A stretch of 64,000 bases of DNA from Lutibaculum sp963816555. Its GTDB lineage: Bacteria; Pseudomonadota; Alphaproteobacteria; Rhizobiales; Tepidamorphaceae. The notes under the pieces were generated by a model. That model had not been told where the DNA came from and searched no databases. It saw nothing but the letters and a program-made list of their open reading frames with translations. Positions 1-9,487 of this stretch are shown one piece after another. The stretch spans positions 744,001-808,000 of the forward strand of contig CAWFLD010000004.1 in NCBI GenBank assembly GCA_963816555.1, in the 5' to 3' direction. Position 1 is the first letter of the stretch, and every line of letters begins with the position of its first letter. A program made the translations under genes and the position numbers.

Positions 1-365
1 CGCCGCGAGGGAGCGGACGGCCTCCCCGCCGGGTGCGTCCTTCAGGGCCATCACCAGGAAGTGCGACGGATCGGCCGCCGCGGCTTCGGCCATCGGGTTG
101 GCGGCGACCAGCGCCGCCCATTCCGCCTGCGTGCGCACGAAGACCTGCGTCCGCAGGTCGAGCCGCTCGGCGAGCGCGCCTTCCAGAAGCGCCTCCAGCT
201 CGGACGGCTGGCGCTCGCTCGCGAACAGCAGGTTGCCGGTCTGCAGGAGCGTGCGCGGCGCGGCGAGACCGAGCTCCGCCATCAGCGCGCGAAGGTCTGC
301 CATCGCGACCCTGCCGCGCCCGCCGACATTCACCGCCCGCAGCAGCGCGACCCGTGCCGCGGCAT
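1..365 (-). CDS. DUF1697 family protein (partial, runs off the left edge)
   Basis: The minus-strand reading gives the typical opening of the DUF1697 family (VALLRAVNVGGRGRVAMADL, then LQTGNLLFAS and a later HFLVMALKD). Function of the family is unknown. The only nearby ATG, at 365, is out of frame with the conserved part: MPRH is followed by two extra G bases before VALLRAVNVGG. Removing those two bases would give the usual MPR-x-VALLRAVNVGG start, so I infer a 2-base indel at about 350-354. The C-terminus lies outside the window. It begins 12 bases after the stop of the upstream DUF3306 gene. Confidence 0.7.
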
Positions 366-377
366 CCGGACGGCCGC

Positions 378-1057
378 TCAGCCCCGGTGCTCCCCGTCGT
401 CGGCCGGGGCGTCCGGCCGCTCGTCATCCTCGCCGGGCGCCTGGCCCTCGGCGGGCGCCGTGGCCTCTGCCGAGGCATCGTCGCCCGTCCCGGCGGCGGC
501 GACCTCGGTCTCCTCGACCGGCTCCCGGTCCGCAGGCGCCCCACCCTCGGGCTCCGCGGCGGCGGCGGCCTCGGCCTCGCCTCGCCGCTGTCGTCGCGCG
601 CGTTGAGGCCGAGCTCCTCGTCGGTGAGGAAGCCGCGGCCGAGCTTCCAGGCGGTCTTGCCGATCGGGCCCATGCCGTAGACCCGCTCCATGTCCTCGTA
701 GTCGTTGAGCCCGTCGAGGTTGGCGAGCACGGGATCGCTGGTCCACAGCTTGCGCAGCGCCCGCTGCTTGACCGCCTTGGGCACGCCCGCCTGCATGAAG
801 ACCGTGAAGTCGGATTCCTTCGTCAGGCTGTCGATGTCGATGTCCTCGGCCGGGTGACGCTCGCGCTCCTCGCCCTCCCCCGCCGCCGGGGCCTCGCCGG
901 CCGCAGGCCCGGCGGCCCCGGCCGGAACGGTGCCCGCCGGCGCGGCCGGTACGGCCTCGTCCGTGGCCTCCTCGGGCACCGAGGAGGCCTCCTCCTCGTG
1001 CTTCCTCTCGAGCTTCCTGCGCGACCAGCGCGACAGGAAATTGTCCTGCTCACTCAT
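378..1057 (-). CDS. DUF3306 family protein (one apparent frameshift)
   Basis: Starts MSEQDNFLSRWSRRKLE, the usual opening of DUF3306 proteins, then a Pro/Ala/Glu-rich linker and the conserved core (DIDIDSLTKESDFTVFMQ, KLWTSDPVLANLDGLNDYE, GPIGKTAWKLGRGFL). The family sits beside formate dehydrogenase genes in alphaproteobacteria; its exact role is not established. Near 585-592 the frame shifts: the starting frame turns Arg/Pro-rich, whereas the neighbouring frame continues as an acidic Ala/Glu/Asp tail ending at 378. A missing C in a GAGGC repeat explains this. Its ATG overlaps the end of the DUF3305 gene by 8 bases, so the two are probably translationally coupled. Confidence 0.75.
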
Positions 1058-1583
1058 CGCCGCCTCCTGCGCGCCGCCCGCGGGCGAAGATCGGCTCCTT
1101 GCCGAACACCGGCGCCTCCTCGGCGGTCGCCTTGTCGCGCTTCCGCTTCCTGAAGGGCTCGGGCTTGTAGTGCCGCTCGGCGAAGTCCTCGAGCAGCATC
1201 GCGACGTGGGCGGGGATCGGCACCGGCTCGACGATCGCGTCGCCGGCCACGAGATAGGCCTCCGCCTCGTAGGGCGAGAGCGTCACCAGGTGCAGCCGCC
1301 ACGGCACGTCGCCCGAATCCGGCATCAGCACGACCAGCACCGAGGGGTTCCGCATCGTCAGGTTGTGCCTGTAGGCCTCGGCCTCGGTCGGGTGCAGCTC
1401 GACGTCGTAGTGCCCGGCCCGGTAGGTCGTCACGCCCTCGCGCCCCGGCACCTCCTGCCAGTCGGGGCCCTCCTCGCGGCCGGGAAGGACGGCGACCGGC
1501 ATCCAGATCTCGTCGGCCCACCGGCTGACCGCCTTGCGGCGCTCGACCAGGACGGTGACGGGTATGTATTCGGCCTTGCTCAC
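1050..1583 (-). CDS. DUF3305 family protein
   Basis: A 177-residue protein matching DUF3305 in layout: IPVTVLVERRKAVSRW near the start, then DEIWMPVAVLPG, and central segments such as MRNPSVLVVLM and AHVAMLLEDFAERHYKPEPF, ending in a basic tail. I chose the GTG at 1583 over the ATG at 1616 because GGGAGG lies 6 bases before it and the family begins just ahead of VERRK. Together with DUF3306 and the divergent 4Fe-4S gene it forms a set that accompanies formate dehydrogenase loci; a role in enzyme assembly is inferred from context only. Confidence 0.8.
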   Translation of the reverse strand: MSKAEYIPVTVLVERRKAVSRWADEIWMPVAVLPGREEGPDWQEVPGREGVTTYRAGHYDVELHPTEAEAYRHNLTMRNPSVLVVLMPDSGDVPWRLHLVTLSPYEAEAYLVAGDAIVEPVPIPAHVAMLLEDFAERHYKPEPFRKRKRDKATAEEAPVFGKEPIFARGRRAGGGDE

Positions 1584-1705
1584 GTGTGGCCTCCCTCTCG
1601 GCTCCAGGCTCAACATATGAAGTTTGCGGGGGCGTGTGCATATCCCTAGAATGTTCGCGGAGTGAGAGGGACCCTTCGCGGGTCTGGAGAAAAGCCATTA
1701 ACGAC

Positions 1706-3799
1706 ATGAGAGTGAACGGGCGCAGGATTCTCCTGTGCGACTGCGAGCGCACCATGACGCTCGACGGTGCCGCCCTGGCGGCCGGCCTCGGCGCCGACGC
1801 GGCCCCGCGCATCCACACGAATCTGTGCCGGCGCGAGACCGCCGCCTACGAGCAGGCCCTGGCCGGCGAGGACGACGTGCTCGTCGCCTGCACGCAGGAG
1901 GCGCCGCTGTTCGGCGAGCTCGCCGAGGAAGCCGGCAGCGAGCGGAGCGTCGGCTTCGCCAACATCCGCGAGACGGCCGGCTGGAGCGTCCAGGGCAAGG
2001 CGGCGCAGCCGAAGATCGCGGCGCTCCTCGCCGCGGCGGCCTACGCCAGCGAGCCGGCACCGCTCTACACGGCGGAATCGGAAGGCGTCTGCCTGATCTA
2101 CGGGCCCGGCCAGCAGGCGCTCGAGGTGGCGAAGGCCCTCGCCGGGCGGCTGTCCGTCAACCTGCTCGTCACCGACGACGACTTCATCCCGCCCTCCGTC
2201 GCCGACGTGCCGATCCACAAGGGCCGCATCTCGCGGCTCACCGGCTCGCTCGGCCGCTTCGAGGTGACGGTCGACGGCTACGCGCCGCTCGTGCCGTCGT
2301 CGCGCGGCGAGCCGGTCTTCGCGATGGCGCGGGACGGCGCGCAGGCGGAGTGCGACCTCGTGCTCGACCTGACGGGCGGCACGCCGCTCGTGCCGGCGCC
2401 GGACAAGCGCGACGGCTATTTCCGGGCCGACCCCTCGCATCCCGCCGCCGTGGCGCGGACGATGTTCGAGATCTCCGACTATGTCGGCACCTTCGAGAAG
2501 CCGTCCTACGTCTCCTACGACGCGGAGATCTGCGCCCATTCGCGCAGCCGCAAGATCGGCTGCCGCAACTGCCTCGACGTCTGCCCGGCCGGCGCGCTGC
2601 AGTCGGACGGCGAGCGGATCCTCCTCGACCACGGCACCTGTGCGGGCTGCGGCTCGTGCAGCGCCTCCTGCCCGACCGGCGCGATCAGCTACCGCTATCC
2701 CCGGCGCAGCGACCTGATCACGCGGCTGCAGATCCTGCTGTCGACCTACGCCCGCGCCGGCGGCCGCCATCCCGTCGTGCTCTTCCACGAGGAGGGCCAC
2801 GGGGGCGAGCTGATCGCGGCGATGGCGCGCTTCGGCCGCGGCCTGCCGGCGAACGTCCTGCCCGTGCCCGTCTTCGCGGTCACGGAGCTCGGCCACGACA
2901 TCCTCGCGGCCACGCTCGCGGCCGGCGCCGAGCGCATCGTCGTGCTCGGCGGCCCGGAGCGGGCCGAGGAGCTGCCGCCGCTCGAGGCCCAGGCGGGGCT
3001 CGCCGGGAGCTTCCTGCGCGGCCTCGGGCTCGAGACGGGCGAGCCGCGCATCCGCGTCATGGTGGAGGCCGACCCGACGGTCGTCGAGGACGCGCTCTTC
3101 GCGCTCGCCCCGGCGCCGCAGCCGGAGTTCCGCAGCTTCGCCGCGGTCGGGACGAAGCGCGAGATCGCGCGCAACGCCCTGTCGGCGCTGCACGAGGCGG
3201 CGAAGGACGCCCCCGAGCGCATCGAGCTGCCGGCCGGCGCCCCCTATGGCCGCATCCACGTCGACACGGAGGGCTGCACGCTCTGCCTGTCCTGCGTCGG
3301 GGCGTGCCCCACGGGCGCCATCATCGACAATCCCGACCGCCCGCAGCTGCGCTTCCAGGAGGCGGCCTGCGTGCAGTGCGGCCTCTGCAAGGAAACCTGC
3401 CCGGAGAGCGTCATCTCGCTTCAGCCGCGCTACGACTTCACGCCGGCGGCGCGCAGCGAGATCGTGCTCTACGAGGAGGAGCCGTTCGAGTGCATCTCCT
3501 GCGGCAAGCCGTTCGGCACGAAGAAGACGATCGAGCGCATCACCGGCCGCCTGACCGGCCACTCGATGTTCCGGTCGCAGGCGCAGCTCGACCTGATCCG
3601 CATGTGCGACGACTGCCGCGTCGAGGCGCAGTTCCGCATGTCGAGCGCCAACGACCCGATGGCCCACGGCGAGCGGCCGCGCGTGCGCACGACGGAGGAC
3701 TACCTGGCGGAGCGCGAGGCGGCGAACGGCCAGGCGGCGAACGGGACGGAGTCGAAGGGCCAGCCGGGCTTCAAGCTCGACGACTTCCTGAACTCCTAG
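1706..3799 (+). CDS. Multi-cluster 4Fe-4S ferredoxin-type protein (formate dehydrogenase accessory)
   Basis: About 697 residues. The N-terminal half has scattered Cys and an NADP-like core without a clear family name. Cys motifs then follow: CRNCLDVC near residue 285, CAGCGSCSASC near 311, CTLCLSCVGAC near 524 and CVQCGLCKETC near 554, i.e. four ferredoxin-type 4Fe-4S sites, plus CISC and CDDC pairs near 594 and 633 that could bind a metal. Proteins of this build occur next to DUF3305/DUF3306 and fdhD in alphaproteobacteria; electron transfer or cluster supply for formate dehydrogenase is inferred. The ATG at 1706 is preferred because the longer upstream reading has low-complexity residues. 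It is divergent from DUF3305, sharing a 120-base promoter region. Confidence 0.75.
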   Translation: MRVNGRRILLCDCERTMTLDGAALAAGLGADAAPRIHTNLCRRETAAYEQALAGEDDVLVACTQEAPLFGELAEEAGSERSVGFANIRETAGWSVQGKAAQPKIAALLAAAAYASEPAPLYTAESEGVCLIYGPGQQALEVAKALAGRLSVNLLVTDDDFIPPSVADVPIHKGRISRLTGSLGRFEVTVDGYAPLVPSSRGEPVFAMARDGAQAECDLVLDLTGGTPLVPAPDKRDGYFRADPSHPAAVARTMFEISDYVGTFEKPSYVSYDAEICAHSRSRKIGCRNCLDVCPAGALQSDGERILLDHGTCAGCGSCSASCPTGAISYRYPRRSDLITRLQILLSTYARAGGRHPVVLFHEEGHGGELIAAMARFGRGLPANVLPVPVFAVTELGHDILAATLAAGAERIVVLGGPERAEELPPLEAQAGLAGSFLRGLGLETGEPRIRVMVEADPTVVEDALFALAPAPQPEFRSFAAVGTKREIARNALSALHEAAKDAPERIELPAGAPYGRIHVDTEGCTLCLSCVGACPTGAIIDNPDRPQLRFQEAACVQCGLCKETCPESVISLQPRYDFTPAARSEIVLYEEEPFECISCGKPFGTKKTIERITGRLTGHSMFRSQAQLDLIRMCDDCRVEAQFRMSSANDPMAHGERPRVRTTEDYLAEREAANGQAANGTESKGQPGFKLDDFLNS

Positions 3800-3815
3800 G
3801 CGGCGGCCGGACGGC

Positions 3816-5798
3816 TCACTCCGCGGCGGCGAGCTCGCCCTCCAGGGGCGGGCGATTGCCGGCCGCGGAGATCCCCGGCACCTGCAGGTGGCGGCCGCCG
3901 CACACCCAGTCGGCATCGACGAGGTGCTCGACGAAGTGCGGCCTGGAGAACAGGAAGCCCTGGGCGAGCCTGATCGAGGACGAGCCGAGGAGATAGTCGA
4001 CCTCGGCCATCGTCTCCACGCCTTCGGCCACCATCGTCATGCCGAGCGCGTTGCCGAGCGATTCCATCGCCTTGAGGATGCTCTGGCTGCGCGGGCGCTG
4101 CTCGATCCCGGAGATGAACGACCGGTCGACCTTCAGCTCGTCGGCGGTGATGTCGGCCAGCGTCGAGAGCGACGAGTAGCCGGTGCCGAAATCGTCGATC
4201 GACACCCTGACGCCGATCTCGCGCAGGCTCGGCAGCACGTGGGCGCAGAACGCCTCGGCGGCGACGAGCGCGTCTTCCGTCAGCTCCAGCGTGAAGCGCT
4301 CCGGCTTCGGCGTGGCCTTCAGCTCGGCCAGAATCGCGCCGATGAAGGCCGGCTGCGACGCCTGCTTCGCCGACACGTTCAGGCTGACATGCGTCGCGTC
4401 GCCGAACGCGGCGTCGAGGCGCGGCAGGCTGCGGATCGTGTCCTGCAGGACGAAGGCGGCGATGTCGTCGAGAAGGCCGAACTCGGTGGCGGCGGGAACG
4501 AAGGCGGCGGGGCTCCGGACCGTCCCGTCCGCCTCGACCCAGCGCGCCAGCGCCTCGAAGCCGACGACGCTCATCGTCCTCAGGTCGATCTTCGGCTGCA
4601 GCGCGGCCCGGAACTGGCGGCCGCGCACGGCGGCGCGCAGCCGCTGCTCGAGCGACAGGCGCGCCGCGGCACGGCTGCCCATCTCCTTGTCGAAGCACGC
4701 GAGGCTGCCCTTGGCGGCCGTCTTCGCCTTGTACATGGCGATGTCGGCGCTGCGCCGCAGCGTGTCGTAGTCGCGGCCGTGGTCGGGGTAGAGCGCGATG
4801 CCGATCGAGGCGGAGGTCCTGATCTCGACGCCGTCGATCAGGAAGGGCAGCCGGACCTGGTCGAGGATGCGGCGCGCCAGCGCCTCCAGGTCGTTCATGC
4901 TCTGGAAGTTCTCGAAGACGATCAGGAACTCGTCGCCGCTGATGCGGCCGACGCGGTCGCTCTCGCGGATGCTGGCGCGGATGCGCCGCGCCACGCTGCG
5001 CAGCAGGACGTCGCCGACCCCGTGATTGTGCAGGTCGTTGATCTGCTTGAAGTCGTCGATGTCGACGAAGGCGAGCGCCAGCCCCTGGCGGCCGTCGCGC
5101 ACCGCCAGCATCTGCTCGACGAGCTCCTGCATGAAGCTGCGGTTGGGCAGGTCGGTCAGCTCGTCGTGGTTGGCGCGGTGATGCAGCGCCTCCTGCGTCT
5201 CCTGGAGGCGCTGCATCAGCGCGCGCAGCCGCCGGCCCTCCACCTCGCTCTGCTGGGCCCGCCTCGCGGCCAGCGCGTGGGAGGCGAGCAGCGCGAACTT
5301 GCGCGCCAGCGCGACGTGGCTGCGGTCGAAGCCCGCGTCGCCGGCCGGCCGCAGCAGCATCAGGAGGCCGCGCCGGTCGCGCACGCGCATCGGCACGTAG
5401 AGGGCCGGCTGCGCCGCCGACAGGTCGCCGACCTCGCCGCCCCACTCCTCGATGCCTTCGTTGGTGAACGTGGCGGTGACGCGGCCCGAGAGCACCTTGC
5501 GGAACAGCCGGCCGACGGGCCAGCGGGTCGACTGCAGATCAGGCGGGTCGGCCACCGCGCAGTCGAGCCCGCCATCCTCTTCGCTCTCCACGAGCACGAG
5601 CGACTGGGTGAAGCCGAACACGGCCCGGAGCGCGCCGAACACGCCCGCGAAGGGCTCGCTGCCGGAGTCGCAGAGCAGCGCCTCCAGCGCGTCGATCAGC
5701 AGGTTGGCGTGGGCGTTCTCGACGCGCAGGCGCTCGTTCTCCTGCTGCGCCAGAACCAGCCATTCCCGCACCTCTTCCGATCCGGCCATGCCCACCAT
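3816..5798 (-). CDS. GAF-GGDEF-EAL cyclic-di-GMP protein
   Basis: 660 residues. A short coiled-coil start is followed by a GAF-like domain (about 45-195), GGDEF (about 210-375) and EAL (about 385-635). The cyclase signature reads SGDEF (RISGDEFLIVF), a variant often still active or GTP-binding. The phosphodiesterase half is intact: EAL in GFEALARW, the Asn in SLNVSAK, TLELTED, DDFGTGYSS, ELKVDRSF and VAEGVET. It is therefore likely to hydrolyse cyclic-di-GMP, with the GGDEF part active or regulatory. It follows the FIST gene after 7 bases, so the pair is probably one operon in which FIST senses a ligand and this protein sets cyclic-di-GMP. It lies end-to-end with the 4Fe-4S gene. Confidence 0.9.
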   Translation of the reverse strand: MVGMAGSEEVREWLVLAQQENERLRVENAHANLLIDALEALLCDSGSEPFAGVFGALRAVFGFTQSLVLVESEEDGGLDCAVADPPDLQSTRWPVGRLFRKVLSGRVTATFTNEGIEEWGGEVGDLSAAQPALYVPMRVRDRRGLLMLLRPAGDAGFDRSHVALARKFALLASHALAARRAQQSEVEGRRLRALMQRLQETQEALHHRANHDELTDLPNRSFMQELVEQMLAVRDGRQGLALAFVDIDDFKQINDLHNHGVGDVLLRSVARRIRASIRESDRVGRISGDEFLIVFENFQSMNDLEALARRILDQVRLPFLIDGVEIRTSASIGIALYPDHGRDYDTLRRSADIAMYKAKTAAKGSLACFDKEMGSRAAARLSLEQRLRAAVRGRQFRAALQPKIDLRTMSVVGFEALARWVEADGTVRSPAAFVPAATEFGLLDDIAAFVLQDTIRSLPRLDAAFGDATHVSLNVSAKQASQPAFIGAILAELKATPKPERFTLELTEDALVAAEAFCAHVLPSLREIGVRVSIDDFGTGYSSLSTLADITADELKVDRSFISGIEQRPRSQSILKAMESLGNALGMTMVAEGVETMAEVDYLLGSSSIRLAQGFLFSRPHFVEHLVDADWVCGGRHLQVPGISAAGNRPPLEGELAAAE

Positions 5799-5805
5799 GC
5801 CGCCC

Positions 5806-7042
5806 CTACCGCCCGAACGCCACTGCGGAGATCATCAGGTTGCCGTGCACGTTGCAGCCGAACAGCTGCCCCTGCTCGCCGAAGGTGAAGCAGCCGAGGA
5901 AGGGCGCCTCCCCGAAGGCGAGGCGCACCATCTCGGCGGCCTTCGGCATCTCGTCGCCGACCGCCATCCGGCAGCCGGCACAATAGACGAGCAGGCCGCC
6001 TGCGAGCTCCGCCACGTCGCGCGACGCCGCGGCGGCGACGCGGCCGGCGCGCTCCACGAGCCGCCCCCGGTCGCCCGTCATGCTGTAGATCCTCGTGCCT
6101 TCCTCGACCGTCGCGAAGGTCGACAGGCCGCGCTCCTCGGTGATGGCGTCGGGGTGGACGAGCAGGTAGTGCGGCACCTCGTCGACGCTGCCGGCATCGA
6201 TGCCGAGCGGGTTCAGCGTCGTCAGGCCCAGCACGCTGCCCCCCTGGTCGAGCCGGTGGGCGAGGCCGCCGCCGATCCACGCGTCGTAGACCTCGGCCGC
6301 CGGGCGCCCGTCGATGGCGACGATGTGGCGGCCGCGCGTGCGCGTGACGATGCCGCTCTCGCCGCCGCGGTCGAAGCCGATGCGGGTGACGATGCCGCTC
6401 TCGCCCGTCGGCTCGTAGCCGCCCTGGAAGGCGCAGCCGATGCCGCGCGACGAGAACAGGACGCCGACGACGAGGCCCTCGCCGCGAGCGCCGTCGGGAC
6501 CGACGAGCCCCCAGCGGCCGCTCCCGTCGCCGTCGTCGGCGGCGCTGCCGCCGATCACGGGGCAGCGGTCGCCGATCAGGCGGCGCAGGCCTTCCAGGAC
6601 CGCTTCCTCGCAGCCGGGGCTCTGGTAGATCCAGACGAGCTCGGGCAGCTCTCCGGGGCAGCCGGCGGCCTCGAGCGCCGCCACCAGGGCCCTCTCCGCG
6701 GCGGCGGCGGGATCGCCGCCGAGCCCGGTGGCGGCGGCGCCGTAGTCGCCGTCTGGATCCTCGACGAGGAAAAGGCCGATCGAGCCCGGCCCGGCCAGCC
6801 CGGCGCCGCTCATCACGCCGCCGCAGGAGGTGCCGCCGACGAGGGCAACGCCGGGAAAGCGGCCGGTGACCAGCTCGTGGACGGCCCGCGCCGTCATGCG
6901 CCGGATCGTAGAAGACGCAGGCGAAGTCCGGGGAGATGCTCGTGTCGGCCAGTGATGCGGCAAGGTCTGCGAAGGCGAGTTCCGGCGAACCGCCCGAACA
7001 CGACAGAGAACTCGACCTTGACCATTGCAGCGCACCCGGCAT
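5806..7042 (-). CDS. FIST N/C domain sensory protein (one apparent frameshift)
   Basis: The body carries FIST-N motifs (ALVGGTSCGGVMSG, GSIGLFLVED, PVIGGSAADDG) and a FIST-C domain with HYLLVHPDAI and FLGCFTFGEQGQLFG near the end. FIST proteins bind small ligands and feed signalling modules. The true N-terminus (LAFADLAASLADTSI, then DFACVFYDPAHDG) is in a different frame from the body; the shift is near 6885-6895. Reading across it restores a normal FIST start, so I place the start at the ATG at 7042. If the break is real, translation could begin only at the ATG at 6898. It is tightly linked to the downstream GGDEF-EAL gene. Confidence 0.8.
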
Positions 7043-7215
7043 TCGAAGAGCGACCCGCCATTCCGGGTCCCGCTGGGGCACAGCCGCAAGCCCGTCAGAG
7101 AGTATTCCCCCTGCCGCAGCGCCCCCTTCTTCCGTCTACTGCGAACGCTTTAATTTCCGATTGAAGAAATGCCGCTCGTTTTCCCGGACCAGCGGCGTCC
7201 GAAGACGACGACATC

Positions 7216-8862
7216 TCAGGCTGCGGCAGGCTCGGGCACCACCACGAGGCGCGGGTCTCCCGAGAGGCGCTGCTCAACGGCCGCCGCGAGGCTGCCGTGC
7301 ACGAGATCCGTCAGGTCGCTTGTATGCGGCGCGCCGAGGACGAGGAAGCTCGCCCCGACCAAGCGGGCGCGCTCCAGCACGGTCTCGGCCGCCTGCGCCG
7401 CGGACGCCCCGACGACGAGCGCGCGGCCGGGGACCTCCGCCTCGCGCAGCCGCGCGAGCGCCCGGTCGGCCACGGCTTGCGCGGCGGCGTCGCTCTCGAC
7501 CTCGGCGGCGTCCTCGTCGAACACCTCGCGCAGACGGACATGCAGGACGACCACCTCGCCGGCGTGCTGGCGGGCGAGGCCGATCGCCCGCGTCAGGACG
7601 CCGTCGTCGCTGGCGGTGCCGTCGACCGCCGCGAGCACCAGGCCCGCGGCCGCCGCGGCCGGCGCCGGGCCCGCCTGCTCGACGGCGCCCTCGCGCGCGC
7701 CGTAGCGGCCGAGCGTGGCGCGCCGCGACAAGAGGATCGCCGGCGCGATGACGGCGGCCGCGGCGGCGACGGCGAACGTCACCTCGACGCCGAGAGACTC
7801 GGCGATCTTGGGCGCGGCGAACGGCGCGATGACGCCGGCGAACCAGCGCAGGAAGTTGTAGCCGGCCGACGCCACGGGGCGCGGCGCGTCCGACACCTCG
7901 AGCGCCATCTCGGTGTAGACGGTGTTGCACACGCCCATCAGCGCCCCGCTCAGCACGACCTCGGCGGCGATCGCCTCCGGCGGCAGGAAGCCCATCGAGG
8001 CGAGCAGCACAGCGAAGATCACGAGGCACCCGGTCATCAGCGCCGGCGCGCTGAAGCGGGCCTGCAGCCGGGGCGCCACGACGACCGAGAAGATCGCCAG
8101 CAGGACGCCCCAGCCGAAGAAGATGAGCCCGACCGCGTGCGCCGACATCTGCAGCACGAAGGGCACGAAGGCGAGCACCGTGAAGAAGGCGTAGTAGTAG
8201 AACAGGCCGCTGAGCGAGACCGTGAACAGGCCGCGGTGGCCGAGCGCCCGGATCGGCGCGCTGAGCGAGGTCTTCTCCTTCGGCTTCGGCTGCTCCTCGA
8301 GGAAGAGCGCGATCGCGACGAAGCCGATCGCCATCAGCGTCGCGGTGCCGAAGAACGGATAGCGCCAGGAGGCCGAGCCGAGGGCGGCGCCGAGCAGCGG
8401 CCCGGCCGAGATGCCGAGGCCGAGGGCCGCCTCGTACATCAGGATCGCCGCCGCCGTTCCGCCGCGCGAGGCCGCCACGATCACCGACAGGGCCGTGACG
8501 ACGAAGAAGGCGTTGCCGAGGCCCCAGCCGGCCCGGTAGGCGACGAGGGTGGCGACCGAGTTCGAGGTGCCGGCGAGCGCCGCGAACACGACGATCAGCA
8601 GCGCGCCGAGAAGCAGCGTCTTGCGCCCGCCGAGACGGCTCGAGACGAAGCCGGTGACGAGCATCATCACCGAGGTGACGAAGAAGTAGCTCGTGAAGAG
8701 CAGCGACACCTGCGCCGGCGAGGCGTCGAGCCCCGCCGCGATCGAGGTGAGGATCGGGTCGACCAGGCCGATCGACATGAAACCGACCACGCACGCGAAG
8801 GCGGTGGCCCACACGGCCTTCGGCTGGTCGAGGAAATTCGGACTTCCGGACGAGGCGGACAT
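7216..8862 (-). CDS. MFS transporter with fused C-terminal UspA domain
   Basis: 548 residues. Residues 1 to about 400 have twelve hydrophobic segments with the MFS loop motif (GFVSSRLGGRKTLLLGA) of drug-efflux-like carriers. From about 410 a UspA-type domain follows (LVLAAVDGTASDDGVLTRAI, VVVLHVRLREVF, and the nucleotide-loop-like LGAPHTSDLTDLVHGS). UspA domains bind ATP or AMP in other proteins; here one could tune transport to stress. The ATG at 8862 gives MSASSGSPNFLDQPKAVW and starts the first helix properly; longer readings cross the operator region. It is divergent from a MarR gene that probably represses it. The substrate is unknown. Confidence 0.88.
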   Translation of the reverse strand: MSASSGSPNFLDQPKAVWATAFACVVGFMSIGLVDPILTSIAAGLDASPAQVSLLFTSYFFVTSVMMLVTGFVSSRLGGRKTLLLGALLIVVFAALAGTSNSVATLVAYRAGWGLGNAFFVVTALSVIVAASRGGTAAAILMYEAALGLGISAGPLLGAALGSASWRYPFFGTATLMAIGFVAIALFLEEQPKPKEKTSLSAPIRALGHRGLFTVSLSGLFYYYAFFTVLAFVPFVLQMSAHAVGLIFFGWGVLLAIFSVVVAPRLQARFSAPALMTGCLVIFAVLLASMGFLPPEAIAAEVVLSGALMGVCNTVYTEMALEVSDAPRPVASAGYNFLRWFAGVIAPFAAPKIAESLGVEVTFAVAAAAAVIAPAILLSRRATLGRYGAREGAVEQAGPAPAAAAAGLVLAAVDGTASDDGVLTRAIGLARQHAGEVVVLHVRLREVFDEDAAEVESDAAAQAVADRALARLREAEVPGRALVVGASAAQAAETVLERARLVGASFLVLGAPHTSDLTDLVHGSLAAAVEQRLSGDPRLVVVPEPAAA

Positions 8863-8887
8863 TGCGGCGCATCCATGCGAAACTATC

Positions 8888-8942
8888 TGTATGATGCACC
8901 TAATTAGGCCCGACATCGCCGCCTGACAAGGTGTATGATGCA
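8888..8942. promoter_or_regulatory. Candidate MarR operator between transporter and regulator
   Basis: The divergent spacer holds two direct copies of TGTATGATGCA (8888-8898 and 8932-8942), 44 bases apart or about four helix turns, and a perfect palindrome CCTAATTAGG at 8899-8908. The patch is AT-richer than its surroundings. This is seen in the sequence; binding by the adjacent MarR protein is inferred from position. Confidence 0.5.
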
Positions 8943-8980
8943 GGCAAATCGACGGGACGCGGAACGTGCGGGAGGAAGCG

Positions 8981-9448
8981 GTGGCGACGGACGCCGAAGG
9001 GCAGGACGCGATCGGCAGGCTCGAGCAGGAGCTGGCCTTCCTGACGCGCGCGCTCGAGGCGATCAACCGGCGGCGCGTGTACCCGCTCGACCGGGCGCAC
9101 TACCTGCTGCTGCTGCGGCTGCGCGAGGGCCCGCGCAGCATCAGCGAGCTCGCCGCCGGGCTGGCGCTCGACGATTCCACCGTGACGCGGCAGGTCGGCG
9201 CGATGCAGCGGCTCGGCCTCGCGCGCAAGGTCAGGAACCCCGCCGACGGCCGCAGCTTCCTGGTCGAGCCGACGGACGAGGGAATCCGCCGGGCCGAGGC
9301 GATGCAGGCACAGCGCCTGCAGCGCATCGAGGCGCTGTTCGAGGGGTGGAGCGGGCGCGACCGCGACAGGCTCGCGCAGATGCTCGGCAAGCTGAACGGC
9401 TCGCTCGCCGAGACGCTCAAGACGATCTCGGCGCAGGACGAAGGATGA
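8981..9448 (+). CDS. MarR family transcriptional regulator
   Basis: A winged-helix regulator of about 155 residues. The core reads RAHYLLLLRLREGPRSISEL, then ALDDSTVTRQVGAMQRLGLARK (recognition helix) and RNPADGRSFLVEPTDEG (wing), as in MarR proteins. The GTG at 8981 has GGAGG 5 bases upstream; the GTG at 8966 is a longer alternative without a good ribosome site. It is divergent from the MFS-UspA gene, the classic arrangement for a MarR repressor of an efflux pump. The inducing ligand cannot be told. Confidence 0.88.
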   Translation: MATDAEGQDAIGRLEQELAFLTRALEAINRRRVYPLDRAHYLLLLRLREGPRSISELAAGLALDDSTVTRQVGAMQRLGLARKVRNPADGRSFLVEPTDEGIRRAEAMQAQRLQRIEALFEGWSGRDRDRLAQMLGKLNGSLAETLKTISAQDEG

Positions 9449-9487
9449 CAGCGGGTGCTTCCGGCGGCCTCCGGCCGAGGACCGCCC

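Noticed and set aside
1646..3916. Long minus-strand reading frame opposite the 4Fe-4S gene
   Set aside because: It is Arg/Ala/Leu-rich with no family features, and the plus strand carries clear Cys motifs; this is a shadow caused by high GC content.
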